64,000 nt of DNA from Synechocystis sp. PCC 7509 (GCF_000332075.2 NZ_ALVU02000001.1:4042324-4106323); one strand, 5' to 3'; shown: positions 9,626 to 19,214, counted from the stretch's first letter. The notes: a model not told the origin generated them from the sequence alone. Numbers and translations are program-made.

Positions 9626-11344
9626 ATGCCCAGTATTTACCGCTTTACAACTTTACCTCTATTAGTTTTTCTAGCTTTTTTTACCGCTCAACCAACCTTT
9701 GCGGCTTTTCTTCAACCACTAACAACTAAGAAGGGAATGGTAGTATCTGCTCATCCTTTGGCAAGTCAAGCCGGACTTGATATATTACGAAGTGGTGGTA
9801 ATGCGGTAGATGCTGCGGTCGCAACGACTTTTGCTATTTCTGTAGTTGAGCCTTTTTCGGCGGGAATTGGCGGCGGTGGTTTTTTGCTGCTACATCAAGC
9901 TAATAATTCCCAAATGAAGGCGCTAGATTTTCGCGAACGCGCTCCCCTGAAAGCTACCAAAAATATGTATTTGGATGCTCAAGGTAAGGTGCGCCCAAAT
10001 ATAAGTATTGATGGCTATTTATCTGTGGGTGTACCGGGTACAGTCGCCGGACTTTATCAAGTTCATCGCCAGCATGGAAAATTACCTTGGGCGAAATTAG
10101 TTGCCCCATCTATTAAGTATGCTCAAGAGGGATTTGTTGTCACAGATCGGTTTGTGGGAGCAGTGGAAAGCCGCAAAAAACCAATTTTAAGCAATCCGGC
10201 GGCTCGGCAAGTTTTTACGCGCAATGGCACAATGTACACGGCAGGAGATAAGTTAATTCAGCGCGATTTAGCAAAAACTTTACAGCAAATTGCCACTAAT
10301 CCCCAGAGTTTTTATACCGGAAATATTGCCCGCGCGATCGCCTCAGATATGGCACGTAACGGCGGTTTAATTACTTTAGAAGACTTAAAAACTTATAAAC
10401 CTATTTGGCGCACCCCTGTTTGCGGTACTTTCCGACAATCGCGCATTTGCTCGATGCCGCCGCCTTCTTCGGGAGGCATACACTTATTACAAATACTAAA
10501 TCTCATCGGCGACACCGATTTTAAAGCTAAAGGATGGCACAACCCGGATGTACTGCATTTAATGGTAGAAGCGATGCGAATTGCCTACGCTGATAGGTCG
10601 GAATACTTGGGCGATCCCGATTTTGTCAAAGTACCAGTACAACAGCTAATTAGCCCCGAATATGCTGCCAAAAGACGGCAAGAAATTCGGGCTAATGCTA
10701 CCCCTTCAACGAAAGTAAAACCCGCCCGTAAAGCTGCTTTAGAACGCTTTACCAAAGCCGAATCTCCCGACACTAGCCATTTAACCGTAGTAGACGAACA
10801 ACGTAACGCCGTTAGTTTAACTTTTACCGTCAATTATGGTTTTGGTTCGGGGGTAGTTACGCCAGGAACAGGTATTTTACTTAATGATGAAATGGACGAT
10901 TTTGCCGCCGCTCCTGGCGTACCCAATGCTTACGGACTAATTGGCGGCGATGCAAATGCGATCGCACCCCGCAAAACTCCCCTATCTAGCATGACTCCCA
11001 CTATAGTCACCCAAAATAATCGCCTGAAAATGGCAACGGGTGCGCCGGGAGGTAGCACAATTATTACTACGGTTCTCCAAGTTATTCTCAACGTCCTCGC
11101 TTACGATATGAACGCCGGGGAAGCCGTTTCTGCTCCCCGCATTCATCATCAATGGTTGCCCGATGAACTAAGAATGCAACCTTTTGGTTTAGATACAGCG
11201 ACTATTGCCGAACTCAAACGACGGGGACATAAAGTTGAACAAAGGAGTCCTTGGGGAAATGCTAATGCGATCGTTGTCACCCCCGATAATAAATTAGAAG
11301 GAGCTGCCGATCCGCGCGGAGAAGGTTCTCCTAGTGGTTATTAA
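9626..11344 (+). CDS. ggt: gamma-glutamyltranspeptidase precursor
   Basis: Periplasmic or exported enzyme that cleaves glutathione and other gamma-glutamyl compounds. A signal peptide is visible (residues 1-27, ending QPTFAAF). The proenzyme is expected to cut itself before Thr383 in SPDTSHLTVVD, making Thr383 the N-terminal nucleophile of the small subunit. Other family motifs are GGNAVDAAVAT, GIGGGGFLL, MPPPSSGGIHL and NDEMDDF; the last contributes to the lid/active site. Length (572) is typical. It ends 14 bp inside the convergent small gene at 11331-11588. Confidence 0.96.
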   Translation: MPSIYRFTTLPLLVFLAFFTAQPTFAAFLQPLTTKKGMVVSAHPLASQAGLDILRSGGNAVDAAVATTFAISVVEPFSAGIGGGGFLLLHQANNSQMKALDFRERAPLKATKNMYLDAQGKVRPNISIDGYLSVGVPGTVAGLYQVHRQHGKLPWAKLVAPSIKYAQEGFVVTDRFVGAVESRKKPILSNPAARQVFTRNGTMYTAGDKLIQRDLAKTLQQIATNPQSFYTGNIARAIASDMARNGGLITLEDLKTYKPIWRTPVCGTFRQSRICSMPPPSSGGIHLLQILNLIGDTDFKAKGWHNPDVLHLMVEAMRIAYADRSEYLGDPDFVKVPVQQLISPEYAAKRRQEIRANATPSTKVKPARKAALERFTKAESPDTSHLTVVDEQRNAVSLTFTVNYGFGSGVVTPGTGILLNDEMDDFAAAPGVPNAYGLIGGDANAIAPRKTPLSSMTPTIVTQNNRLKMATGAPGGSTIITTVLQVILNVLAYDMNAGEAVSAPRIHHQWLPDELRMQPFGLDTATIAELKRRGHKVEQRSPWGNANAIVVTPDNKLEGAADPRGEGSPSGY

Positions 11345-11588
11345 AAACTTCAACTTCTACGATCGCAAATTCTTTAGCTCTGGCGCTAGGTACTAAAGTC
11401 CAACCTGCTTTCAACAGTTTTTGATAGGTTGCCCAACCTTTAGAGCCTCCAGGTATGCGATAGTCGGGTACGCAAATATGGGGATAAGCTGTATAAGGTC
11501 GCCAAGAGCGATCAGTTTGCGTCTGCAAATGCAGTATTTTTTCTCCATCATCACCGAATCTAGATAACCAACACATTTGTCCTGCCAT
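11331..11588 (-). CDS. small conserved protein of unknown function
   Basis: 85 residues, ATG at 11588. It is rich in aromatic residues and has the stretch RPYTAYPHICVPDYRIPGG followed by GWATYQKLLKAGWTLVP. I recall similar small proteins in other cyanobacteria but know no function. No signal peptide, membrane segment or metal motif is seen. Its 3' end overlaps the end of ggt by 14 bp on the opposite strand, which supports mutual fixation rather than random overlap. The upstream region holds a run of hairpins (11623-11748). Confidence 0.6.
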   Translation of the reverse strand: MAGQMCWLSRFGDDGEKILHLQTQTDRSWRPYTAYPHICVPDYRIPGGSKGWATYQKLLKAGWTLVPSARAKEFAIVEVEVFNNH

Positions 11589-11622
11589 ATAAAACTCCTC
11601 AATTCAATACGACTTAGAAACC

Positions 11623-11748
11623 GCCTAAAACTAAAGTTTTGGGCTGATATTTCCAGTCCGTTAAAATAGACTGAAATACCTATGTATTCAGCACTCAGTC
11701 TTAGGCACGAAGACTAGAGCTGTAAGACCTTGGGTTTAAATTCAAGGT
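11623..11748 (+). ncRNA. candidate structured RNA: run of hairpins in a gene-free stretch
   Basis: Between 11589 and 11949 no gene is seen. Five stem-loops follow each other: 11623-11644 (GCCTAAAAC/GTTTTGGGC, 9 pairs with one G-U that exists only on the plus strand), 11654-11673 (CAGTC/GACTG), 11671-11691 (CTGAAATAC/GTATTCAG, one bulge; it competes with the previous one), 11694-11719 (CTC-AGTCTT/AAGACT-A-GAG) and 11727-11748 (ACCTTG/CAAGGT). No T-run terminator follows. This density suggests a structured transcript, but I recognise no known RNA family and chance pairing is possible. Confidence 0.3.
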
Positions 11749-11949
11749 AGTAATTCCCACTAAGGTAAGATAGCGATTAATTTAACCGCATCTTTGCACA
11801 CTTTTGTCAAGCCCAACATCCTCCTAAAAGATTACTTTAAGCCACTACTTTAGTTTGTGCAAAACATCAATAGGGATTAATACCCAATATTGCGACATTA
11901 TCCCAAAGATTTTAGTATTCAAGTTAACAAAACTTAAAAAATATGCCTT

Positions 11950-13368
11950 TTACCTTGCGTCGCCTGCCTCTAAGAATGCCTGAACTTTGCCATTAGGATT
12001 AAAACGGAGACGAATTCTAGGACTTTGACCATTAAGATTGGCGGAAACAAAACGTTCGCCAATTAAGGGCATTCCCGTGCGATCGAGATAAGTTCTTGAT
12101 GGTAATCCATAGGGTTCAATTACTTGAATGCTACCGTCCACATCTAAAACAATGCTGTACTCTAAAGAATTCCTCAAGTTAGCAGGCGGTTCCCAACGCT
12201 GGTTAAAATAGTTGCTAACTTCGGCTACTTGAGGATTGGCAACAAAAGCAGTGCGGGTAGAAGTAGTAATAGGCTTTGGTGGTGTTGACGCATTTTCCCT
12301 AGAATTACTATCTTGTTGGGCTACTACAGTAGTTTTAGTTGTAGTAGAGCTAGGTTTTGCTGGTAAATTAGGACTGGGTATAACAGCGATGGGTGGCGCT
12401 GTACGATTACTCGTTCCGGGAACAGTTACAGTAGTAGTCTGTCCCGCAGTAGGGTTAATAACGATTGGTTGAGGTGGTAAGCCGTTAGGTACGGGATTAG
12501 TTTTAGTGCTGAGTGTTGTTGTTTGTGGTGTTGGGGTCGTAGTTGGTACGATCGCACTTTTAGCAGGAATATTATTATTTGGTGAAGGTACTAATATTGT
12601 GGTTGCCGGAGACAAGGTAGGCAATGGTAAGGGGGCAAGAGCAACTTCGGGATTAATAGTAGTTTTAGGACGATTATTGATATTGTTGGCGATTTGCGGA
12701 GAATTAGGACGATTAAATACTTGCAATCCTACCGCCGTAACACCCACACCTAACAGCAACACTGCGGCGATATTTGCCCAAGCTAAAAGAGGGGAAGAAT
12801 TTTGAGGATTGCGAGAATAAGTTGGTAAAGCAATTAGATCGCTCTTATATTCATCAAGAGCGGTAGCCAAATCAAATAGTTGCAGTATGCTAAGTTGGAC
12901 AAACTGCCCGGTTTCTGGTGTAGCTAAAGTTCCGAGAAATAGGTTATGAGCTAATTTTGTTGCTGGTTTTAGGGCAAAAGTATCGCTTTGAGCAATTAGG
13001 CGATCGCTATTTGAAGTTTTAGGGGGAAAATCCTCCGCAGGCATTAGCCACACATCGCTATCAACGTCTACTCTTGGCGACAGAGGTGTTTCTTGACCTA
13101 AAACAGCAAAGCTTTCGGAAGATAAGCTGAGTAATTCTTGAATATAGATAGTAACGACAGTGTGGAGGGCTTCTAGTTGGTTGCTATTGCCTGTAATACT
13201 AACTTGCTTATCCGCATCGGATCTTGGATCGTCAAAACGCAAGTCAAACTGTACTTCTTTTACTACTTTAGAACCCACCCAACGGGATACAGGCGAACTA
13301 TAAGCCACAACTTGCAGCGTACAAGTGGGGGGAGTATAGCGATGTAGAACCGAATTTGATAAGGGCAT
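11950..13368 (-). CDS. DUF4335 protein with one membrane helix
   Basis: Cyanobacterial DUF4335 family protein of unknown function. The N-terminal domain (about 1-215; starts SVLHRYTPPTCTLQVVAYSS, with FDLRFDDPR) is followed by a single membrane segment (ANIAAVLLLGVGVTAVGLQV). A long linker of about 150 residues rich in Pro, Thr and Asn comes next, then a C-terminal domain with RWEPPANLRNSLEYSIVLD and repeated Gly/Pro turns. It is 76 bp downstream of the DUF3038 gene on the same strand. These two families usually occur side by side, so they probably work together, but the task is not known. Confidence 0.8.
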   Translation of the reverse strand: MPLSNSVLHRYTPPTCTLQVVAYSSPVSRWVGSKVVKEVQFDLRFDDPRSDADKQVSITGNSNQLEALHTVVTIYIQELLSLSSESFAVLGQETPLSPRVDVDSDVWLMPAEDFPPKTSNSDRLIAQSDTFALKPATKLAHNLFLGTLATPETGQFVQLSILQLFDLATALDEYKSDLIALPTYSRNPQNSSPLLAWANIAAVLLLGVGVTAVGLQVFNRPNSPQIANNINNRPKTTINPEVALAPLPLPTLSPATTILVPSPNNNIPAKSAIVPTTTPTPQTTTLSTKTNPVPNGLPPQPIVINPTAGQTTTVTVPGTSNRTAPPIAVIPSPNLPAKPSSTTTKTTVVAQQDSNSRENASTPPKPITTSTRTAFVANPQVAEVSNYFNQRWEPPANLRNSLEYSIVLDVDGSIQVIEPYGLPSRTYLDRTGMPLIGERFVSANLNGQSPRIRLRFNPNGKVQAFLEAGDAR

Positions 13369-13444
13369 AGTAGGGTATAGTTTTAAGCCAATGAGTTCTA
13401 GGTTGAGAAATTGTTTTTAATTAATACTCTTGCTAAAGAGCTAA

Positions 13445-14035
13445 TTATTTTTGACTGCGATCTAAAAGTGCCAACCACAAACGCCGATGACCTCCCGGAC
13501 TACTATAAAACAGCAAATCTACCAAAAGCTTAAGTGCCAATTGAGTTAATTTATCTGTAGAAACATTGCGATCGTCTTCCATGCGTTCTAAATAGATATT
13601 GTTAAAAGCATCGAGATAATCGCCAATTAAAGCCGTTTTATGAGGTTCGCTGTCATTTTGGGCAGCTTGTTCGAGCAAGTCGATCCCTCGGCGAATTAGT
13701 TCTTGGTGTTGTTTGGCGAGGTAGCAGCTAATTAACACCAGACTTCGCGCTTCTTCTATGTCTAGCTTTTTGCGTCCACCTTCACCTTTGCGTAAGGGAT
13801 TTGATTGGCGCAATCTCCACAACGTCACGCGATCGGGTATTTTTGATTCCAGATTCAGCGCGGATGCGGCTTGCAACATAGCCTCAGACCCTATACCTGC
13901 TAAGGATTCCAACGCTAACAGCACCAAATCTATTTGAGTTTTGATGTTGTCAAGTTGGATTGAATCAGGCTGGGCGCGGTTTAGTTCATCCCAAGCAAGA
14001 GATGACCCAGCGCTAGAATGCGTATCTTTAAGCAT
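13445..14035 (-). CDS. DUF3038 protein
   Basis: 196 residues, mostly predicted alpha-helical, soluble, with no signal or membrane segment. It contains NIKTQIDLVLLALESLAGIG near the start, the RVTLWRLRQSNPLRKGEGG linker and a C-terminal helix ending SSPGGHRRLWLALLDRSQ. This matches the cyanobacterial DUF3038 family. It is the upstream member of a two-gene unit with the DUF4335 gene. The pairing is known from other cyanobacteria; a biochemical role is not. Confidence 0.8.
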   Translation of the reverse strand: MLKDTHSSAGSSLAWDELNRAQPDSIQLDNIKTQIDLVLLALESLAGIGSEAMLQAASALNLESKIPDRVTLWRLRQSNPLRKGEGGRKKLDIEEARSLVLISCYLAKQHQELIRRGIDLLEQAAQNDSEPHKTALIGDYLDAFNNIYLERMEDDRNVSTDKLTQLALKLLVDLLFYSSPGGHRRLWLALLDRSQK

Positions 14036-14187
14036 ATAAGCTAAGACAGGTATCGATAGAGTTGTTACCTATTTTGAAACCAGACTCTTTTAAGTAAATT
14101 TGGTTTCTAATAGCATAATCTGTCCGCTTACACCTGTCAGCTATTAGCGCTTCAGTCTTCCTTAATAAAGAGATTTTGTATTGCAGG

Positions 14188-16566
14188 TTAATTTATATAA
14201 GCTACTGTAACTCCTGTACCACCATCAGCTTTTTGGGCATCTTCATAGCGGCTAATTCTAGGGTGCTGGCGCAAAAACTCCCGTACACCTTGCCTTAATT
14301 TTCCCGTACCGTGTCCGTGAATAATCCACAGTTGCCCATTGGCGGTTGAAATAGCATCGTCTAAAGTCCTCTCTGCATCGGCGACTCGACTACCGCGTAA
14401 ATCAACGGTGTTTTTAGAAGTCCGAATTACTGGAGTCGGGATAGTTTCTATAGGTTTATCTGCAATTACTTCTGGTTTTTTCTTTTTAGCAACTACTGGT
14501 TTTTCACCATCTAATGATTCAATATCTTCTAGGTTTACAGTCATTTTCATAATCCCAAACCGGACAATTAAATCTCCTTCGTCACTAGGAATACTTAAAA
14601 CTTCTGCCGTTTGTCCTAATTTGGGAATGCGGAGGCGATCGCCTATTTGCGGTTTAAATCCTGGTTTTGGCTTTGGAGGTGGCGCTACATAGTTGGCGGC
14701 AATTTGATTAAGTTCGTTGGTTGCTTGCTGCGCGTCCATAGCCGTTACAGTGCCTTTTTGTAAGCGGCGAATAACTTGGGCGATTTCTCCTTTGGCTTCA
14801 GAGATCGCCTTTTGGACAACAACATCTTGAGAGGCGCGTAAATCTCGTTCTCTAGCTTGCAAAGCGGCGGCTTTTGCCGATACTTCTTGATAAAAACGTT
14901 CCGCTTGTTCTAATAACTTTTGCGCTTCTGTGGCTTTAGTTTCCTGACGTTTTCGTTGCGCCTCTAAACCTGCAATTACTTGGTTTACATCGTCATTTGC
15001 ACCGCCTAAATGTTTTTTGGCTTCCTCAATTACTTCGAGTTTTAAGCCTAAACGCTCGGCAATAGTTAGGGCGTTAGAACGTCCTGGAATCCCCCACAGC
15101 AGCCGATAAGTTGGTGAAAGGCTGATTTCGTCAAATTCTACGGAGGCATTCTCAAAGCGATCGTCTTGATATTTTAGGGCTTTAAGTTCGCCAAAGTGGG
15201 TTGTAGCAATGCTTAATTGGGCGTTGTTAGCTAAGTAGTGGAGTAAAGAAATAGCTAAAGCGCTTCCTTCTACAGGATCTGTTCCCGCTCCTACTTCATC
15301 TAAAAGTACCAATGATGAGCCAGATTTGTCTATGGCGGTTAAAATACGGCTAATTCGGCGAATATGACCGGAAAATGTTGATAAACTTTGTTCTAACGAT
15401 TGTTCGTCGCCAATATCGGTTAATACTTGCTCAAACCAAGGCATTTCTACAGGTTCGCGCGCGGGAATAAATAAACCGACTTTTGCCATCAAAGCGGCTA
15501 AACCAAGGGTTTTGAGAGTAACAGTTTTACCGCCTGTATTTGGGCCAGTAATGGTGACGACGCGGATGTTGGGTTGAATAAATAAGTCAACAGGTACAAC
15601 ATTGCGATCTTGTTCGTGCTGCTGCTGCCATACTAGAAGCGGATGGCGCAACTGACGTAAATTGATCATTTCGCCATCATTGCGGTTGATAAAGCGGGGT
15701 GGATTTGCTTTTAGCCAAAAACTATAACGAGCGCGCGCTGTGGCAAGATCGATAGTAGTTGCGATCGCTAGCAATCTTTCCAAGTCTTCGCTAACTTCGG
15801 CGACAAGCTTTGTTAAAGTCCGGCGAATTGCTTCTTCTTCTACCTGTTCTTTGCGGACTAATTGCCGTAACTGATTGCCTAAAGGAACAACGCCACTAGG
15901 CTCTACATACAGGGTTGCGCCGCTTGTTGAGGTATCGTGAACTATACCGGGGATAGCATCTTTTTGGGGTGCTTTAACGGGAATTACAAAGCGATCGCCT
16001 CGTTGAGTAATTATTTGCTCTTGGACGGCGTTTGCTTGGCGTTGGAGGATGTTTTGCAGCGATCTATTGATTTGGGTTCTTAGCTGTTTTATCTGGGTAC
16101 GCAGGTCGCCTAAAATCGGGCTAGAGCGATCGGTTACTTGTCCTCGTTCATCTATACATCGATGAATTTCTTGCTCTAATTCGGGATAAGTCCGTAACTC
16201 GGAGACTAATTGTGTTAATACGGGGATATCTGGTTGATTATCGATAAAACGGCGCAATTGTCTAGCACCGAATAAAGTTGTAGCAATTTCTAGTAACTCA
16301 TTTCCGGCTAAAATCCCTTGTAACTGCGCCCTTTCTACAGAGTCGCCAATATCTTGAATACCATCAAAAGCTAACCCTGTAGTTAAACGGGTTTCTAAAT
16401 CGTAGACTTCTTTTGTCTGTGCGAGTAATTCTTCGCTCTGTAATTGGGATGCGGGAATTTGGAGATTACGCGCAGCGATAGAGCCAAGTTTAGTAGCTGC
16501 AAAGGTAGATAAATGCTGACAAAGGCGCGACCATTCTAATAATTCTAGAGTCTCAGATTGGATCAA
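14188..16566 (-). CDS. mutS2: endonuclease MutS2
   Basis: MutS-like ATPase with a C-terminal Smr nuclease domain. MutS2 proteins act in suppression of recombination or in rescue of collided ribosomes, not in classical mismatch repair. The core has the Walker A TGPNTGGKTVTLK, the Walker B LVLLDEVGAGTDP and the signature STFSGHIRRI. A coiled-coil region rich in Gln, Glu and Lys follows. The KOW-like segment has IGDRLRIPKLGQTAEVLSI. The Smr domain at the end has VDLRGSRVADAERTLDDAI and IIHGHGTGKLRQGVREFL. The start codon appears to be TTG (16566), preceded by AGGTAAG. 792 residues is a usual length. Confidence 0.95.
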   Translation of the reverse strand: MIQSETLELLEWSRLCQHLSTFAATKLGSIAARNLQIPASQLQSEELLAQTKEVYDLETRLTTGLAFDGIQDIGDSVERAQLQGILAGNELLEIATTLFGARQLRRFIDNQPDIPVLTQLVSELRTYPELEQEIHRCIDERGQVTDRSSPILGDLRTQIKQLRTQINRSLQNILQRQANAVQEQIITQRGDRFVIPVKAPQKDAIPGIVHDTSTSGATLYVEPSGVVPLGNQLRQLVRKEQVEEEAIRRTLTKLVAEVSEDLERLLAIATTIDLATARARYSFWLKANPPRFINRNDGEMINLRQLRHPLLVWQQQHEQDRNVVPVDLFIQPNIRVVTITGPNTGGKTVTLKTLGLAALMAKVGLFIPAREPVEMPWFEQVLTDIGDEQSLEQSLSTFSGHIRRISRILTAIDKSGSSLVLLDEVGAGTDPVEGSALAISLLHYLANNAQLSIATTHFGELKALKYQDDRFENASVEFDEISLSPTYRLLWGIPGRSNALTIAERLGLKLEVIEEAKKHLGGANDDVNQVIAGLEAQRKRQETKATEAQKLLEQAERFYQEVSAKAAALQARERDLRASQDVVVQKAISEAKGEIAQVIRRLQKGTVTAMDAQQATNELNQIAANYVAPPPKPKPGFKPQIGDRLRIPKLGQTAEVLSIPSDEGDLIVRFGIMKMTVNLEDIESLDGEKPVVAKKKKPEVIADKPIETIPTPVIRTSKNTVDLRGSRVADAERTLDDAISTANGQLWIIHGHGTGKLRQGVREFLRQHPRISRYEDAQKADGGTGVTVAYIN

Positions 16567-16660
16567 GGCTTACCTGTAAAATCCCGTTAAGAAAGCTATA
16601 TCCTATTCTAGCGGATACCTTTATAGCTGGGCATCAATTAAGCGCTGCATTATCGCCAAT

Positions 16661-16712
16661 CAATTGCGCCTCTACAGTTAATGTTTAAAAATCAGGCATT
16701 GGATTGCTATAC
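16661..16712 (+). repeat. degenerate copy of the dispersed repeat
   Basis: The piece CAATTGCGCCTCTACAGTTA and, further on, GGCATTGGATTGCTATA correspond to the right half of the repeat at 21097-21175 (ATTGCGCCCCTACAACGTTC and GGTTTAGGATTGCTATA). The left palindrome arm is missing. The remaining bases between mutS2 and the pilin-like gene (16567-16917) hold no gene. Confidence 0.5.
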
Positions 16713-16866
16713 GTAGTAAGCGGTTTCGCGCGGATGTAAAATTTATCTTGCTTTGCCAGAAAACCTGAACATTCAAAAGCAATTTTTAGACACGGCTTAA
16801 ACTTTAGTTTTGTCAAAATGCCTATGGGATAATTAATTTAAAGAGCATAGCTTACAAATTTTCAAC

Positions 16867-16895
16867 TTGACACAATTTTTCTAAACACTTAAGAT
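16867..16895 (+). promoter_or_regulatory. candidate sigma-70 promoter of the pilin-like gene
   Basis: TTGACA at 16867-16872 and TAAGAT at 16890-16895 are separated by 17 bp, about 30 bp before the ATG at 16927. The -35 box is perfect; the -10 box matches 4 of 6. The position fits the gene that follows. Confidence 0.5.
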
Positions 16896-16926
16896 TTTAA
16901 AATTATTTAAAAATCTTTTGGTAAAA

Positions 16927-17496
16927 ATGCAGAATCAGAAGCTGGCTTTTTGGCGGCTATTATTTATTAGTGGAACTTTAGTTTCAGGAGTTGTAAGTGA
17001 CTTTGAGTTGTCAAATTTAATTGGTTTAAATATTTCTACATTTTCCAAAGTTGTATTTAAGTCTAATACCTCCCTTGCCGGAGATTTACCTGCAAATACG
17101 AAAGTTAAACAAGCTGAAAGCAAAAAACAAATTCAAATAAAGCAATCCCAAGCTAAAGATTACATCAGTTCAATCAACCGCGCCCAGGTTGTTTTTCATC
17201 TTAACAACGCTCAATTTGCCAGTTCAACTAAACAATTAAAATTAGAAATACCTAAAGAAAATAATTATTATAAATTTGAATTTGTAAGTAGCAATTCAAA
17301 GTATGCTTACACAACAGCAGCAGCAAAACAGATGAATCTTAAAAGTTATGCAGGAGTAATTTTTAAATCTAAATTATCTGATACATTTTATCTAGCTATT
17401 TGTCAAACAAACCAACCTGCAAATAAACCTCCAACGATACCAATTAAAATTGGTGACAAGGTATATTGTTCTGCTGATTCGTCTAAACTTGATTGA
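16927..17496 (+). CDS. exported protein resembling type IV pilin-like G/H family
   Basis: 190 residues from ATG 16927 (an in-frame TTG lies 9 bp upstream). A hydrophobic N terminus suggests export. From residue about 75 the sequence follows the cyanobacterial type IV pilin-like G/H pattern: QAKDYISSINRAQVVFHLNN, then AQFASS, LEIPKENNYYKFEFV, AKQMNLKSYAGVIF, and a cysteine pair around AICQTNQ and KVYCSAD. Unlike true pilins it lacks the GFTLIELL-type prepilin leader next to the domain. It may therefore be a secreted or membrane-tethered globular relative. Function is unknown. Confidence 0.65.
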   Translation: MQNQKLAFWRLLFISGTLVSGVVSDFELSNLIGLNISTFSKVVFKSNTSLAGDLPANTKVKQAESKKQIQIKQSQAKDYISSINRAQVVFHLNNAQFASSTKQLKLEIPKENNYYKFEFVSSNSKYAYTTAAAKQMNLKSYAGVIFKSKLSDTFYLAICQTNQPANKPPTIPIKIGDKVYCSADSSKLD

Positions 17497-17962
17497 CAAA
17501 GTTTTATGATAATTCTATGAAAAAAATCTATCCCGGCGGTGGCAATTGAGCAAGCAGCAATAAACGCGATCGCATAGTTTTGTAGGGTGCAATAGACTTA
17601 TCCTTTGGAATCATGCCAGGACTTGCAATTGCTATTTTTCCCTAACACTACTGAGCATTTCGCTGGAAAAATTGCGATTTCTAAAACAGAACCGTTAGCA
17701 ACTCGACTAAATAATAGCTAACAAAACTAGCCTGCCTTAAATCTCAAATATTGCTCGGATTGATAAACTGTTGAAGCGTCCATTTGTTGCTCTAGTGGGG
17801 AAAATAAGGCGATCGCACCTTGTTTCAAAAAATGTTAAGTATAAATACTACAACAAATTTTGATCGCAATCTCTTTTGCAGTGCTGTAGGTGGCAAACAC
17901 CAACACCCCCCGCAATTTGATACGCTATGTTTTAACAGAATCGGAAGTGGGATAAAACAAAA
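17497..17962. other. gene-free stretch before guaB3
   Basis: 466 bp with no convincing gene on either strand. It contains two HIP1 sites (near 17567 and 17811) and a plus-strand frame of about 33 codons around 17610-17720 with no recognisable similarity. The part next to guaB3 presumably contains its promoter, but I see no clear -35/-10 pair. Confidence 0.5.
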
Positions 17963-19126
17963 GTGGATATTGAAATTGGGCGGGGTAAAAAAGCAAGAAG
18001 AGCTTACGGAATCGATGAAATTGCTTTAGTACCAGGCAATAGAACCCTAGATCCGAGTTTAGCCGATACAACCTGGCGCATCGGTAATATCGAGCGAGAA
18101 ATTCCGATTATTGCAAGTGCCATGGATGGCGTGGTAGACGTTCGTATGGCGGTATTATTATCGGAACTAGGCGCATTAGGGGTACTCAATTTAGAAGGTA
18201 TCCAATGCCGATACGCCGATCCCAAGCCAATTTTAGAGCGGATTAGTTCGGTAGGCAAAGATGAATTTGTCGGCTTGATGCAAGAATTGTATGCTAAACC
18301 CATCGAACCACAATTAATCGAGCAACGTATTCAAGAAATTAAACAACTTGGGGGAATTGCCGCCGTTAGTGCTACTCCCACAGGAGCAATGAAGTACGGC
18401 GAAATGGTAACAAAGGCGGGAGCAGATTTATTTTTTGTCCAAGCTACCGTAGTTTCTACTTCTCACCTATCGCCGGAATCTCTAACACCTTTGGATTTGG
18501 CGCAATTTTGCCGAGAAATGCCGATTCCGGTAATTTTGGGCAACTGTGTTACTTACGAAGTCACCCTGAATTTAATGAAAGCCGGAGCGGCGGGGGTATT
18601 AGTCGGAATTGGGCCAGGAGCGGCTTGTACCTCTCGCGGAGTCTTGGGTGTGGGCGTACCTCAAGCAAGTGCGATCGCCGATTGTGCGGCAGCGCGAGAC
18701 GATTATTATCAAGAAACCGGAAACTATGTGCCAATAATTGCCGATGGCGGTTTAATTACTGGCGGCGATATTTGCAAATGTATTGCTTGCGGCGCAGATG
18801 GGGTAATGATTGGTTCGCCCTTTGCTAGAGCTTTAGAAGCCCCAGGAAACGGCTATCATTGGGGCATGGCAACACCCAGTCCCATTTTGCCACGGGGGAC
18901 GCGGATTCGAGTTGCTACAACGGGTACTTTGGAGCAAATCTTAAGGGGTCCGGCTTTATTAGACGATGGTACGCACAACTTGCTAGGAGCTTTAAAAACT
19001 AGCATGGGAACTTTGGGCGCAAAAAACCTTAAAGAAATGCAGAGCGCGGAAGTGGCGATCGCTCCTTCATTGTTAACTGAGGGTAAAGTCTACCAAAAGG
19101 CTCAACAATTAGGCATGGGTAAATAG
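17963..19126 (+). CDS. guaB3: GuaB3-family IMP dehydrogenase-like protein
   Basis: IMP dehydrogenase/GMP reductase superfamily TIM barrel of the GuaB3 branch, 387 residues, without the CBS-domain pair of canonical GuaB. It starts with GTG at 17963. It has AYGIDEIALVPGNRTLDPSL near the start, the phosphate-binding and cysteine loop GIGPGAACTSRGVLGVGVPQ, the ADGGLITGGDICK motif and GADGVMIGSPFARALEAPG. IMP oxidation to XMP is the expected family reaction. In many cyanobacteria a guaB-type gene lies next to trxA with yfr1 between; here yfr1 follows directly but trxA does not. Confidence 0.9.
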   Translation: MDIEIGRGKKARRAYGIDEIALVPGNRTLDPSLADTTWRIGNIEREIPIIASAMDGVVDVRMAVLLSELGALGVLNLEGIQCRYADPKPILERISSVGKDEFVGLMQELYAKPIEPQLIEQRIQEIKQLGGIAAVSATPTGAMKYGEMVTKAGADLFFVQATVVSTSHLSPESLTPLDLAQFCREMPIPVILGNCVTYEVTLNLMKAGAAGVLVGIGPGAACTSRGVLGVGVPQASAIADCAAARDDYYQETGNYVPIIADGGLITGGDICKCIACGADGVMIGSPFARALEAPGNGYHWGMATPSPILPRGTRIRVATTGTLEQILRGPALLDDGTHNLLGALKTSMGTLGAKNLKEMQSAEVAIAPSLLTEGKVYQKAQQLGMGK

Positions 19127-19205
19127 ATGTAAGTCGGCGGCTGAGAGCAAAAATCGATTGCTACCGGATTGTAACTATCATCCAGCAAAACCATTTGCTG
19201 TGGCT

Positions 19206-19211
19206 TACAAT
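19206..19211 (+). promoter_or_regulatory. -10 box of Yfr1
   Basis: TACAAT ends about 5-6 bp before the expected first base of the small RNA. It is the only element of the promoter I can support; no clear -35 box is seen, which is not unusual for strong cyanobacterial RNA promoters. Confidence 0.5.
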
Positions 19212-19214
19212 AAG

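Noticed and set aside
12236-12805. Plus-strand frames of 78 and 99 codons
   Set aside because: They are antisense to the Pro/Thr-rich linker of the DUF4335 protein and have no start context or similarity.
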